Assembly: GCA_020636045.1 (NCBI GenBank)
Contig: JACJYP010000003.1
Coordinates: 458,925 to 522,924, forward strand
Direction: 5' to 3'
Length of the DNA: 64,000 nt
Origin: Lewinellaceae bacterium
Lineage (GTDB): Bacteria; Bacteroidota; Bacteroidia; Chitinophagales; Saprospiraceae
Shown piece after piece: positions 10,201 to 19,600 of this stretch. Position numbers and translations under genes: made by a program. The notes below the pieces were generated by a model. That model was not told where the DNA came from, searched no databases, and was given only the letters and a program-made list of their open reading frames with translations. The number at the start of each line of letters is the position of its first letter. The first letter of the stretch is position 1.

Positions 10201-11522
10201 CGGAAGAGACGGAAAATGACCTTCCTGCAGGCACTTACCTCGTCACGGTGACTGATGCCAACGGATGTACGGTGTCCGGCTCGGTGGATGTCGGCGAGCC
10301 CTCAGCAGTAGAAATTTCAGTCGATGTGATCGTCAATACCATGTGTCCGGATGAGAGCAACGGCTCCGCAACGGTTGATGTCAATGGTGGTACGGGTATA
10401 CTATCCGTTACCTGGAGCAACAACCAGACGGGCCCGACGGCCTCCGATCTGGCGCCGGGTGTGTACACGGCTGTGGTGACCGATGAAAACGGCTGTACCA
10501 ATTCGGTTGATGCAACCATTGATGCCATCGATACGGAAGCGCCGGTCATTTCTACCGATCCCATCACGACGCCGCTCGGCACGACCGGCAACGTAACCCT
10601 GAGCGCGCAAACGCTCGGTCTGGCAGTGGACGACAACTGCGGCATCAGCTCGATCACTTTCGTACCCGCTTCATTCAACTGCGCTCAACTGGGACCGCAC
10701 GACGTGCTGGTCACCGCGACCGACGGCGCCGGCAACGAGACGACGGAAACGGTGGTGATCACCGTGGTGGATGTGCTTTCACCGACCCTGGATTGCCCGG
10801 TCGACATCGTGCGTTGCGCAGGCGATGATTTCATCCAGTACCCGGCGCCGGTTGCCATGGACAACTGCCTGGGTATCGGCGGATCCTTCGCCATGCCTTC
10901 GGGTATCCCGAGCGGCAATACCTACCCCGAGGGTGTGACGACGAACACGTTTACTTATACTGACGCCAATGGCAACGTAGGCACCTGCTCGTTCGATGTG
11001 ACGATCCTGACACCGCTCATGGTCGCCCTCGATACCCTCATCGACGACATCGACAACCAGGGCATCGGCAGCATTGATATCGATGTCAGCGGAAGCCTGG
11101 CGCCTTACACCTATGTTTGGGTATTCAACGGCGACACCCTGCCTGTGACGACGGAAGACCTCGACAACCTTGTCGCAGGTACTTACCAGGTGTTCATCAC
11201 AGATGACAACGGCTGTACGATCGCCAGCGAAGCATTTACCGTAAAAAGCCTGGTGGATGCCAAGGAACCCGAATGGGCTACGGGACTGCTGATTGTGCCC
11301 AACCCTACCAGCGGCAAGCTGTCGGTAATCTTCCCGGCGCCCGTCGACCGCGACGTTCAAATGACGGTACACGACATGACCGGCCGCATCGTTGCGCAGC
11401 AATATGCGAGCGCGCCCAAGCAGGTCGATTTCGATCTGTCCTCGCTGCCGGGCGGCATGTACCGGATGGCAGTCGTGATTGACAATCAGGTGCTGATCCG
11501 CAAAATCGTGGTAAGCAGATAA
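7251..11522 (+). CDS. Giant T9SS-secreted adhesin-like protein with SprB and HYR repeats
   Basis: 1423 residues. The signal peptide (MRQLLISFLFFLSFLFVG) ends near LSAQ. Next come an N-terminal cysteine-containing beta domain (to about 180), a PKD-like domain (about 190-275) and several Ig-like repeats (about 390-790). SprB-type repeats follow at about 793-1090, each with the pattern YLWSNDETT, then GLASGNYSVTVTD. HYR-like domains (DNCGISSITF, ATDGAGNETT, DCPVDIVRCAGDD) occupy about 1097-1260. A type A T9SS sorting domain starts at about 1346 (VPNPTSGKLSV) and ends in the basic VLIRKIVVSR. SprB repeats occur in cell-surface adhesins that gliding machinery moves in flavobacteria. It is probably exported through the T9SS and anchored or released at the surface. 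A strong promoter lies upstream and a rho-independent terminator downstream, so it is monocistronic. Confidence 0.9.
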   Translation: MRQLLISFLFFLSFLFVGSRLSAQLIAPCLPSQLDFGGALTCQTACIYCEIDGVEDATIPPVTGSIDIDNCLAGAPPITLENPRWYGFIAGSSMIDFTIKSLGCQNDEGLEAAILSGGSGVCGSHPLKAISCSQLDPNNPIIGAFGLIPGQAYYLVVDGVNADICKYHIDVTFGSATPPELGTLDSIQGLKKICPGAVTNYSIPPVDFALSYVWTAPAGAKINGGSNNVVIPADGGDAGTTIQVQFGAVGGLICVTASNACDTPKTTCIQVVNQPLAITTLPDITICFEELPYSWQENPDQGVVGPGTYTLTTPPYTSYLGCDSLVRQKIIALPRKQKTLPPKFLCKDECFIIGGFEYCDSGTYQEIISSDSGCDSTVNFILVKIPVNAEAQVMDTLTCKKTSVLLTGTGSSAGNTIFYRWLNPSGAIISNADTAVATAPGLYSLIVTNVAGGLACEDTATVEVIANTTAPMANAGPDLILNCDEPLIQLQGTGSVGSQYTYQWITLINGNIVSGGNTLTPIVNAPGTYRLVVTDNTNGCTSGNNAKVTSDMLPPSVSASGGTYTCITASVTLNVNTNASGPTYAWTGPNGFTSDQANPVVTDAGDYTIVVTDAVSGCTNAAIATVQADTDEPGAEATGGALTCVVDEVMLSGSSPAGNPVFAWTGPNGYSSNIASPVVTASGTYNLIVTGANGCTSTAMAIVTLNDTPPGASLAVSGNLNCNNATVAITATTTDPAPTMSFVWTLPDNSTVTTDDVPELQADAVGDYSVVVTNTANGCTSTAMASVAQSPPVTALITSVMDVLCFETATGTASVAASGGSGNFTYLWSNDETTAAITGLASGNYSVTVTDGEQCTASATATINQPDLLTASSTVTAESANGANDGTASVTAAGGSSPYMYLWSNDETTPDISNLPPGTYMVTVTDDNGCTVVSSVQVLPGDCGLALDITSEMTTCNGDSTGSATVATAGGAGPFTYAWSSGGSEETENDLPAGTYLVTVTDANGCTVSGSVDVGEPSAVEISVDVIVNTMCPDESNGSATVDVNGGTGILSVTWSNNQTGPTASDLAPGVYTAVVTDENGCTNSVDATIDAIDTEAPVISTDPITTPLGTTGNVTLSAQTLGLAVDDNCGISSITFVPASFNCAQLGPHDVLVTATDGAGNETTETVVITVVDVLSPTLDCPVDIVRCAGDDFIQYPAPVAMDNCLGIGGSFAMPSGIPSGNTYPEGVTTNTFTYTDANGNVGTCSFDVTILTPLMVALDTLIDDIDNQGIGSIDIDVSGSLAPYTYVWVFNGDTLPVTTEDLDNLVAGTYQVFITDDNGCTIASEAFTVKSLVDAKEPEWATGLLIVPNPTSGKLSVIFPAPVDRDVQMTVHDMTGRIVAQQYASAPKQVDFDLSSLPGGMYRMAVVIDNQVLIRKIVVSR

Positions 11523-11548
11523 AAAAGAGAGATTTTAGAAGTATACCA

Positions 11549-11589
11549 AGGGTTTGGGAATGTTCTGAGGAACTTCCCGAACCCTTTTT
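11549..11589 (+). terminator. Rho-independent terminator
   Basis: A 12-bp stem AGGGTTTGGGAA / TTCCCGAACCCT (one G-T pair) is followed by TTTTT at 11585-11589, 27 bases after the giant protein's stop codon. Confidence 0.85.
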
Positions 11590-11621
11590 GTTTCGTGTAA
11601 TTCACATGAAACCTTGCCCTC

Positions 11622-12839
11622 CTACACAAACTTCAACGGCTCGAACTCCGCTCCCAGCAAGTTGCGCGCATCGGCGCCCAGCCAGTTGTTCAAAAGCGTC
11701 GCGTACACCTGCCGGAAATCAACTTTGAATTTCAGGTCGCCCTCGTCGAGATCGCCCAGGTCGGGCAATTCGTTGAGCAGGCCTTTTTGCCTGAGCGCGC
11801 CACCCATGAAGAACATCTGGTTGGCAGTGCCGTGATCGGTGCCGCCCGAAGCATTCTGCGATACACGGCGGCCGAATTCGGAGAATGTTGCGACCAGCAC
11901 TTCGTTCCATTTGCCGTTTGACCGGAGCTCGTCAGAAAATGCTGCAAGCGCGCCGTTGACCTGTTCGAACAGCCGTTTTTGCTGCCCTTCCTGGTTGATA
12001 TGGGTGTCAAAACTGCCGATGGAGACGTAGTACACCGATGCGTCGGTATCCGAAAGGATCAGTGACGCGATGGTCTTCAGGCTTTTCCCCAGTTCATTAT
12101 TGGGATAATTGCCTCCCGCGGGTTTGCGCCGGCCTTGCTGGTACAGGTAATCGGCGCTCGAAAGTGTATCCGCCAGGGTTTTGTACAGGTAGTCGACCGG
12201 CGCCTCGTCGTTCCCCCCGGTGACATGCGCGGCGGCATAGTCGGTGAAATAGGGACTGTGGGCTGCGTTGTACAGTTTTTGCGGGTCCTGTAGTGCCAGG
12301 CCCTTGAATTTTTCGCCTTTCAGAGCAAGGCTGAGCGTATCGTCGATCTCCAGCACGGCCGTCTGGCAGTGTCCGTTGCGGCGGGCGCTGCCGTTGCACT
12401 GTGCGTCGAGGTAACGTCCCAGCCATCCTGTCTGCCAGTATTCGTCTGCCGGGCTGGCGGAATGCCAGATGTCCATGCTGCGGAAGTGCGAGCGATCGGG
12501 ATTGGGATAACCCACGCTGTTGAGGATCGCCAGTTCGCCGCGGTCGTACAAACTTTTCAGGGCGCCGAGCGAAGGGTGCAGTCCGCAATCGGCATCAAGC
12601 GGCAGCGCCGCTTCGCGTTTGATGCCCAGGCGGGGGCGCTCCTTGTAATAGATGTCGTTGCGCACGGGCACCACGGTATTGAGGCCGTCGTTGCCGCCGC
12701 TGAGTTGTATGATGACGAGTTTATTGGCTCCGGGAGGCAGTAATCCTGGTTTTTCCGCCGCTTTCAGGAAGCGGGGCAAGAAGAGGGAGGCGGTAGCCAG
12801 GGAACCTGATTTGAGAAAATCTCTGCGTTTGATCAGCAT
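11622..12839 (-). CDS. DUF1501 family protein with Tat signal
   Basis: 405 residues from the ATG at 12837-12839. The start is set by the twin-arginine motif KRRDFLKSG immediately after it, followed by a weakly hydrophobic stretch ending near LKAAEK. The body has the DUF1501 hallmarks VIIQLSGGNDGLNTVVP, DIWHSASP, GSFDTHINQ, TFSEFGRRV and GGTDHGTANQMFFMGG, an alkaline-phosphatase-like metal-binding fold. It is expected to be exported folded to the periplasm. It follows the DUF1800 gene by 38 bases on the same strand, the standard genomic pairing of these two families. The biochemical function is undefined. Confidence 0.9.
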   Translation of the reverse strand: MLIKRRDFLKSGSLATASLFLPRFLKAAEKPGLLPPGANKLVIIQLSGGNDGLNTVVPVRNDIYYKERPRLGIKREAALPLDADCGLHPSLGALKSLYDRGELAILNSVGYPNPDRSHFRSMDIWHSASPADEYWQTGWLGRYLDAQCNGSARRNGHCQTAVLEIDDTLSLALKGEKFKGLALQDPQKLYNAAHSPYFTDYAAAHVTGGNDEAPVDYLYKTLADTLSSADYLYQQGRRKPAGGNYPNNELGKSLKTIASLILSDTDASVYYVSIGSFDTHINQEGQQKRLFEQVNGALAAFSDELRSNGKWNEVLVATFSEFGRRVSQNASGGTDHGTANQMFFMGGALRQKGLLNELPDLGDLDEGDLKFKVDFRQVYATLLNNWLGADARNLLGAEFEPLKFV

Positions 12840-12877
12840 TTTTTTCGCTTTACGGTGAAGGTCGCGTGCCGGATGAT

Positions 12878-14302
12878 TCAACACATTTGGTATTCGGGCG
12901 TCGCCATGATCTGGAGCATGGCCGTTTTTACCAGCGCGTCGCGGCTGCGCGGGTCGGTATGTTTTTTCAGCACGTCCAGCGGCAGGTCTTTTCGCGAACC
13001 CGTCCACAGATAATCGGCGATGCGCGGGATGATCTCCTGCTCGGACACTCCGTTGAACAGCGCGCTCACCGGCTGCCAGTCGATGTCGCCGGCCAGGCGA
13101 CGGCGCGGTATGGATTTTTCCATGCGGCCCATTTGCTGGTCGTCGTCGGATTTTGCATTCACGGCAAAATCGCTGCGGTCGTACAGCATTTGCGGGATGC
13201 GCAGGCGCAGCATCAGCGAACTGCTGTCGATCCAGTTGTGGCCACCCGGCCAGCCCGCTACGTTTGGGGGATAAAAAAGGACCTGCCCGAGTGCGCGCTG
13301 CAGCAGGAGTTGCGCGTCGGGATTATCAAGTTCAAGAGGCAGGGCGCGGCGGATGCCCACCCAGAGTTGTACGGGGGATTTGATCAGGTTGCCCGTGTTT
13401 TCGGGTGCGTAGAACCAGTCGCTCCGCACAATGTCGTCGAGCAGGCGCATGATCTCGTAGCCGGAGTCGTAGAAGCGGTCGCCGAGCCAGCGCACGCGGT
13501 CATCGGTGGGCGGCCGGTCGTTTACGAGAAAACGGTACATCTTCCGGGCGATGAAATAAGCCGTTTGCCGCTGTTCGAGCAGGATGTTCAGCACATCGTC
13601 GCCGTCGTATTTGCCCGTTTTTCCAAGCACGGTTTTTTCATCGGCATCGTGCTGAAATTTCCGGAACACGAAATCGCCGCTCATCCGGAAGCCCCAGCCT
13701 GTAAAGGCGCGCGCCGCTTCCTTGATGTCGTGTTCGCTGTAATGGCCGCGGCCGAGGGTGAAAAGTTCCATCACCTCGCGGGCGAAGTTCTCATTGGGGT
13801 GTTGTTTTTTGTTTTGCTGGTTATTGAGGAAGGCGAGCATGGCGGCCGACTTGGACACGCCGCGGAGCAGATCGCCGAAATTGCCCAGTGCGCCCTTGCG
13901 GATCACATGCAGCAACTGCTGCTGATACAGCACGTTCAGGTTGCGGCTGGCAAAGTGTCCGTGCCAGAACAAGGCTATTTTTTCGCGCAGTTGTGATTTG
14001 CTATGCGTCATTTCTTCCAGCCAGTGCAGGTTGAGGCTACGGATGTTTTCGCGGCTCTTTTCGCGCACTTCCTTTTTATCCGCCTTGCTGAGGTCGCCGC
14101 GCTCCATTTTCCCCAACTCCCCTACGCCCATGAACAGGCCTTTGATCGCACTGTCGGCGACGTCGAAATACACGGGCTCGGGTTTGGAATCATCCTTCAG
14201 TTTGGGCCACCATGCTTCTTCGGACAGGGCCGTCCATTTTTCCCAGCTTTTGGTGCGCGGGCCGAAGCCGACGCGCCAGAACAGGTGCTGTAATTTTTGC
14301 AT
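12878..14302 (-). CDS. DUF1800 family protein
   Basis: 474 residues from the ATG at 14300-14302 (MQKLQHLFWRVGFGPR). The RVGFGP opening is the usual DUF1800 beginning. Other family blocks are EMTHSKSQLREKIALFWHGH, NENFAREVMELFTLGRGHYSE, AARAFTGWGF, YRFLVNDRPP, RSDWFY, IKSPVQLWVGIRRAL, and NVAGWPGGHNWIDSS. It is the first gene of a two-gene unit with the Tat-exported DUF1501 protein. Unlike its partner, it shows no signal peptide from this start, and the earlier in-frame codons add none. How it reaches the same compartment, if it does, is unclear. Confidence 0.88.
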   Translation of the reverse strand: MQKLQHLFWRVGFGPRTKSWEKWTALSEEAWWPKLKDDSKPEPVYFDVADSAIKGLFMGVGELGKMERGDLSKADKKEVREKSRENIRSLNLHWLEEMTHSKSQLREKIALFWHGHFASRNLNVLYQQQLLHVIRKGALGNFGDLLRGVSKSAAMLAFLNNQQNKKQHPNENFAREVMELFTLGRGHYSEHDIKEAARAFTGWGFRMSGDFVFRKFQHDADEKTVLGKTGKYDGDDVLNILLEQRQTAYFIARKMYRFLVNDRPPTDDRVRWLGDRFYDSGYEIMRLLDDIVRSDWFYAPENTGNLIKSPVQLWVGIRRALPLELDNPDAQLLLQRALGQVLFYPPNVAGWPGGHNWIDSSSLMLRLRIPQMLYDRSDFAVNAKSDDDQQMGRMEKSIPRRRLAGDIDWQPVSALFNGVSEQEIIPRIADYLWTGSRKDLPLDVLKKHTDPRSRDALVKTAMLQIMATPEYQMC

Positions 14303-14424
14303 AGTTTGTTTTGTATGCTTTTTTGAAAAGACAAATACTCGTTTTCCTTTCGCGCTTGCTTCTTTTCCACAGACGATTAAGCGCCGCAAACGTTTAATCC
14401 ATTAACGCAACTTTAATACTGCGC

Positions 14425-14432
14425 TATCTTTG
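14425..14432 (+). promoter_or_regulatory. -7 element of the ddl promoter
   Basis: TATCTTTG matches TAnnTTTG and ends 29 bases before the ddl ATG. A -33 TTTG at proper spacing is not evident. Confidence 0.5.
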
Positions 14433-14461
14433 TCCGCAGGAACAAACAAGACCCGCATCTT

Positions 14462-15436
14462 ATGCAAATAAAGAACATCGCCATACTCACCGGCGGCGAC
14501 TCTGAAGAGCGCGTGATCTCGCTGAAAAGCGGCCAGGTCGTGCTCGACCACCTGCCGAATGACCGCTACCGCGGCTTTCTTATCGATATCCAGAAGTCTG
14601 ATTGGCGCGAACTGCAGAGCGGCGCGCAGATAAATAAAAATGATTTCAGCCTGCAACTGAACGGCGAAACGATCCGCTTCGACTGCGCCTTCGCCGCCCT
14701 GCACGGCACGCCGCTGGAAGACGGCCGCATGCAGGGGTATCTCGATATGCTGGGTGTGCCTTACACCTGTTGCAATGGCTACGTGAGTGCCCTGACCATG
14801 AGCAAACACGACACCAAAATGCAGTTGACCCAGTACGGCACGGTGCCCATGGCGCGGTCGATCCTGCTGCAACGCGGCAGTGCTCCGGACATGGTAGCGC
14901 TGAACGCGCTCGGCCTGCCGGTATTCGTAAAGCCCAACACCCACGGCTCCAGTTTCGGCGTTACCAAGGTGAAAACGGCGGAGGCATTGATGCCGGCGAT
15001 CGAAGAGGCCTGGAAGTACGACCGGGAGGTGGTGGTAGAATGTTTTATGCCCGGCCGGGAGTTTTCCAACGGCGTGTTGCAGGTGGATGGCAAAACGGTG
15101 GTGTTGCCGGTCACGGAGATTATTCCGGAGACTGAGTTTTTTGATTTTGCCGCCAAATACGAAGGAAGATCCAGCGAGATCACGCCGGCGGAAATATCGC
15201 CCGAACGCACACGGCAATGTCAGGAGCGGTCGCGCTTTTTGTACGAAGCGCTCAAATGCAAGGGCGTGGTGCGCTTCGACTATATCCTCGTCGGCGACAC
15301 ATTCCATTTTCTGGAAGCCAACACCATTCCCGGTATTTCACCGGCCAGTATCGTGCCCCAGCAAGCGCGCGCGCACGGCTGGGAGTTGGGTGAATTTTTT
15401 GCACTGCTGATCGAAGAAGCCCTGCGGCGCGGATAA
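14462..15436 (+). CDS. ddl: D-alanine--D-alanine ligase
   Basis: 324 residues, normal length. It joins two D-alanines using ATP in the cytoplasm to make the dipeptide that ends the peptidoglycan stem. The N-terminal ILTGGDSEERVISLKSG block is the substrate-binding start. HGTPLEDGRMQGYLDMLGVP, VKPNTHGSSFGVTKVK (ATP-grasp) and FLEANTIPGISPASIVPQQA (metal and D-Ala loop) are all present, and VVEC replaces the usual VVE(E/K)F-type strand. It stands alone, not in the mur-fts cluster. The ATG at 14462 gives the canonical N-terminus directly and follows a -7 element. Confidence 0.95.
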   Translation: MQIKNIAILTGGDSEERVISLKSGQVVLDHLPNDRYRGFLIDIQKSDWRELQSGAQINKNDFSLQLNGETIRFDCAFAALHGTPLEDGRMQGYLDMLGVPYTCCNGYVSALTMSKHDTKMQLTQYGTVPMARSILLQRGSAPDMVALNALGLPVFVKPNTHGSSFGVTKVKTAEALMPAIEEAWKYDREVVVECFMPGREFSNGVLQVDGKTVVLPVTEIIPETEFFDFAAKYEGRSSEITPAEISPERTRQCQERSRFLYEALKCKGVVRFDYILVGDTFHFLEANTIPGISPASIVPQQARAHGWELGEFFALLIEEALRRG

Positions 15437-15443
15437 ATGCTCG

Positions 15444-15477
15444 TCGGGCCGTCGCGTTTTAATACACGACGGCCCGA
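15444..15477. terminator. Hairpin between convergent genes (possible bidirectional terminator)
   Basis: A perfect 11-bp inverted repeat, TCGGGCCGTCG / CGACGGCCCGA, with a 12-base loop lies between the ddl stop and the stop of the convergent gene. It lacks a T-tract, so termination would be weak or serve mainly to protect 3' ends. Confidence 0.6.
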
Positions 15478-15497
15478 TGATAGTAAGGTGCGCTTTC

Positions 15498-16544
15498 TTA
15501 CTTCGGCGCGTTTTCAATCTCCAGGGAGTCGATGACGGGCTCGATGAAATAAATGATGCGCGTATGCCATTTGGCGGTATCGGGCTCGGCCGCGGGGTCG
15601 GTCACATACTCTTCGATCACAGGCGGAATATTGCGCACCTTCATATCGGCCATGCAGTCGTCCATGGCAAAGTGCGCCTCGGCCGTTTTGGCGTAGTCGC
15701 CGTAGTAATCGATCGCCAGCGCCTTTTTTCCACCGACCGTAAAGACTTCCAGGGCGCCGTCCGGTACTTTTTCTTCCTCAACCGGGATAGCAGCAGCCAT
15801 ATCGGAGTTGCCCGCCTCTTCATCGTAACTCCAGAACAGGCCGACCGGAGGACCGGCAGGGGTGAGGTTTTCTCCCTGAAAATATTCCATGATCCCGGGC
15901 AGGTTGTCGGCAAAAAAGCCGGAAATATCTTCAAAGCCCACGACCCGCCGGATGCCGATGAAACGGCGTTCGGGAATGTCCTCCTCCATTACTTCGTAAC
16001 CGCGGTATTTTTTGTGCGCGATGGCTTCGCATACCAGCCCGAGATTGATCAGGCCGTTGTCGAAATCCTTTCCGACAAAAGCGTTCACGTCGGTGAGCAT
16101 GGCAAAGGCATTCCAGGGAAAAGGGACGTGCATGTCGAGGGTCCATGTCACTTTTGTGCGGTCGCCGATCTCTTCCAGTTTAAAACTCGCGGGCGAAGTG
16201 CTCCATTCGTTGTACTGTACCTCGAAGTCGACGCGGTCAGGCGTCACGGCTTTCAATACCTGCCAGCCTTTCCCGACTTTTTCATTGCCCGACCAGCTGT
16301 ATTTCGCGCCCGGCGCTCCATCCGTGCCCTCGATCGTCGTATTCATGTTCGGGTCGTACACATGCCAGGGCGACCAGTTTTTGAAATTTTTAAAATTGGC
16401 GACCTGCTCGTGCACGATGGCGATCGGAGCGTCGATCTCTGCGGTACGCTCGATGCGGTAATCGTGGCGGGCAAACAAGCCCAGGATCATCCAGAAGGCC
16501 AGTAGCCCCAGGATAGTAAAAAGGATGTACTTAAGCGCTTTCAT
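15498..16544 (-). CDS. SRPBCC-GyrI-like fusion protein, membrane-anchored
   Basis: 348 residues. One N-terminal hydrophobic segment (residues 5-24, YILFTILGLLAFWMILGLFA) suggests a membrane anchor or uncleaved signal. Residues about 30-180 are an SRPBCC (START/Bet v1-like) domain (IDAPIAIVHEQVANFKNFKN, WSPWHVYDP, GKGWQVLKAV, WTLDMHVPFPW). Residues about 195-340 are a GyrI-like small-molecule-binding domain (RRFIGIRRVVGFEDISGFF, ALEVFTVGGKKALAIDYYGDY). Both folds bind hydrophobic small molecules. The combination recurs in Bacteroidota and no enzymatic activity is known. A -7 element lies at 16595-16602. Confidence 0.8.
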   Translation of the reverse strand: MKALKYILFTILGLLAFWMILGLFARHDYRIERTAEIDAPIAIVHEQVANFKNFKNWSPWHVYDPNMNTTIEGTDGAPGAKYSWSGNEKVGKGWQVLKAVTPDRVDFEVQYNEWSTSPASFKLEEIGDRTKVTWTLDMHVPFPWNAFAMLTDVNAFVGKDFDNGLINLGLVCEAIAHKKYRGYEVMEEDIPERRFIGIRRVVGFEDISGFFADNLPGIMEYFQGENLTPAGPPVGLFWSYDEEAGNSDMAAAIPVEEEKVPDGALEVFTVGGKKALAIDYYGDYAKTAEAHFAMDDCMADMKVRNIPPVIEEYVTDPAAEPDTAKWHTRIIYFIEPVIDSLEIENAPK

Positions 16545-16594
16545 AGCAATAGTTGTTGATAAACTGTTCAGGTCAATTCTCCGGGATTGCGGTA

Positions 16595-16602
16595 CAAAAA
16601 TA
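16595..16602 (-). promoter_or_regulatory. -7 element for the SRPBCC-GyrI gene
   Basis: It reads TATTTTTG on the minus strand, about 50 bases upstream of the ATG. A TTTG occurs 24 bases further up (16627-16630), somewhat beyond ideal spacing. Confidence 0.45.
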
Positions 16603-16649
16603 CGGCACCCCGTTTCGAATTTGCAGCAAACCGGCAGGCGGATTGCGCG

Positions 16650-19600
16650 TCATTCATTCCACACGGGCCAGCGGCCTGGCGTGGCAGGAGCGCCTTTGAT
16701 CTCGAGTTGGCGTTCCACTTCGTCGATCTCCTTCGAGATGGCCTTTAATGATTCGATGGCCTCGCCCAGTTGCTTCGAGGCCACGGCGTAGGATGCCCTG
16801 AACGTTTCCGTAGGCGCAGAAGTGCTGTTCCACATGCCGTCTTCGATCTGGCCGACGCGGCCATTGAGCGAGGGCGGGGTTTCGAACTGGCGGTTCGCCA
16901 GGCTGCGATCTCCGCTGAAGAGGATATCCAGATCGTTCAGGCGTTTTGAAAGATCGTATGCGTTTTTCAGCAGCGCTTCCGGCGCGGCAGGCATATCGAG
17001 CAGGGCTGCGTTGATGTTATCGAGTTTGCCGTTCAAACTGGCGCGAATGCCGTTGGCGGCGCTGACCGCGATGCGCAGGCGGCTGACCTTGTTGCAAAAA
17101 TCGCGATAGGCCTGCTCATCCGCCTTGCTCAGCGGGATGGAGGCGTTGTTCAGCGATCGCGTAGTGAATTCCACAGGGCCTGCAATTTCAGTCAGCACGC
17201 CGTCTTCATATTTGCTCAGGCGTACGCTGTAGCGCCCCGGCAAGGCAAAATGCCCTTTTTCGGCGTCGCCGAACAACTGATCTGGCGCCGGGCTGCGCCG
17301 GCCGACCACCGGTGCAGGTGTGTTGTAGCGGAAATCCCAAACGATGCGTTTCAGACCTTTTTTTGCGGCAGTTTTAAGGTGGCGCACCACTTCGCCGCGG
17401 GCATCGGTAACGGTGAATAGCAAATACGGGTCGGGCTGCTCGTCTTCCGCGCGCAGCGCTTCCTTGTCGGGGTAGTAGACGGATTCATGCTTTTCGAACA
17501 GCGCCTTTTCATTTTCAATGCGTTTGTCCTTTATGGTTTTAATGTCTTCTTTCAACCAGTAAGTGAACACGGCGCCTACGGGCGGGTTGTCGGCAAGGTA
17601 GTAACTGCTGCCGAGGTGCCCCTTGTCGCGCAAGCCGATGGGCAGGCTGGGGATAAATGCCCAGGCGTCTTTGACGGGGAAAACCCGAGCCGCCTGCTCG
17701 AAGGTTTCTTTGCCGGCCTGCCGCAGGGGACTGTAATCGTCGAGGATGTAAAAGCCGCGGCCGAAAGTGCCCAGCACCAGGTCGTTTTCCCGTCGTTGTA
17801 TCTCGATGTCGCGCACGGCTACGGTCGGCAGTCCGCTTTTCAGTTGTATCCAGTTTTGTCCGCCGTCGGGACTGAAAAAAACACCGAATTCGGTGCCGCA
17901 GAACAGCAGGTTCCGGTCGACGTGGTCCTCGGCGATGCTATACACGCTGCCGCGCTCGGGCAGGGTAGCGCCGAGCGAGGTCCAGGTTTTTCCGCCGTCG
18001 GTCGTTTTGAGCAGGTAGGGTTTGAAATCGCCGTATCGGTGATGGTTGAAGCAAACGTAGGCGGTGTTTTTGTCAAATTGCGAAGCAATGACCTGGTGCA
18101 CGTAACTGCGCTCCGGCACGCCCGGCAGATTATCCATTTTATCCCAATGGCCGCCGCCGTCGCGCGTCACCCACAGCAAGCCGTCGTCGGTGCCTGCCCA
18201 CAGCGTGTTTTCGTCAACCGGACTTTCGGCGATGCTGGTGGTCTGCCCGTAAATGTCGGTAGAGCCGTTTTTGGCAACGGCGTCCACGCTCCACACCTTG
18301 CCCATCACCTCCAGTTTGTTGCGGTCGATGCCCCTCGAGAGATCGGGGCTGATGGCGCGCCAGGAGTTGCCGCGGTCGTCGGTGCGGAACACGATGTTGG
18401 CGCCGAAATAAAGTCGGGTAGGGGAAAATCGGCTGATGTACAGCGGCGCGTCCCAGTTCCAGCGCAGGGCGGGCTCGTTTTCTCCTTCTACGGGCTTGAT
18501 GGGCAGGTATTCGCCGTTTTTTCGGTCGAAGCGAACAAGCCCTCCATACTGACTTTGTGCGTAAACGATGTCGGGATTGGCGGGGTCTACCTGCGTCTCA
18601 AAGCCGTCGCCGATGCTGGTGACGTACCAGTCGGAATTGGGAATGCCATTAATGCTGGTGTTGCGGCTGGGCCCGCCGAGGCTGAGGTTGTCCTGCGTGC
18701 CGCCGTGGACGTGGTAGAAAGGCAGGGTGTTGTCGGTGGAGACTTTGTAAAACTGCGTTACCGGCAGGTTGGCTTTGAAATCCCAGCTTTGTGCGAAGTC
18801 CCAGGTTTCGTAAACGCCGCCGTCGCAGCCTACAAGCAGGTGATCGGTGTTCGCGGGGTCAATCCAGATGCAGTGGTTGTCGATGTGTTTGTTGATCTCA
18901 CCGAGGTTGCGCACGGTTTTTCCGCCGTCGTCGCTCACTTTGTAATAGGTGTCGGTGATAAAAATGCGGTCGGCGTTTTTGGGGTCGCAGGTCATTTCCT
19001 GATAATAGTTGCCGCTGGTGAAGGTGCCGCTCATTTTCTCCCAGCTGGCGCCGCGGTTGGTGGAGCGATAGATGCCGCCTTTTGAGTCGGGGGCTTCCAC
19101 TACCGCGTATACATAATCCGGATTGACGGGCGAAACGTCGATGCCGATGCGACCTATATCGCCGCTGCCGAGTCCTTCCATCTTGTTCCAGGTATTGCCG
19201 CCGTCGGTAGTTTTGTACACCGCCGATTCGGGCCCGCCGCCGATGTAGGTAAATACCTTGCGCTGCCGCTGGTGGAAGGCGGCGTACAACACATCGGGGT
19301 TGCGCGGGTCCATCACGAGGTTGTTGCAGCCCGTATAGGCGCTCACCGATTTTATGCAGGTCCAGGTGTCGCCGCCGTCGGTGGTTTTGTACACGCCGCG
19401 CTCGCCGCCGTCGCTCCACAAGGGGCCGTAGGCAGCCACATACACGATGTTGGGGTTGCGGGGGTCGACGACGATGTTGGCAATGTGCTCTGAAGTCTTG
19501 AGCCCCATGTTTTTCCAGCTCTTTCCGCCGTTCTCGCTTTTGTACACACCATCGCCGTAGGAAGCGGAACGCTGGTTGTTGTTCTCGCCGGTACCGACCC

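Noticed and set aside
12866..13996. Plus-strand open frame antisense to the DUF1800 gene
   Set aside because: It has no family match or signal, while the minus-strand frame shows all DUF1800 blocks.
17487..19085. Long plus-strand open frame antisense to the sortilin-like gene
   Set aside because: It is Val/Ala-rich with no domain and is a composition shadow of the Asp-box repeats on the other strand.
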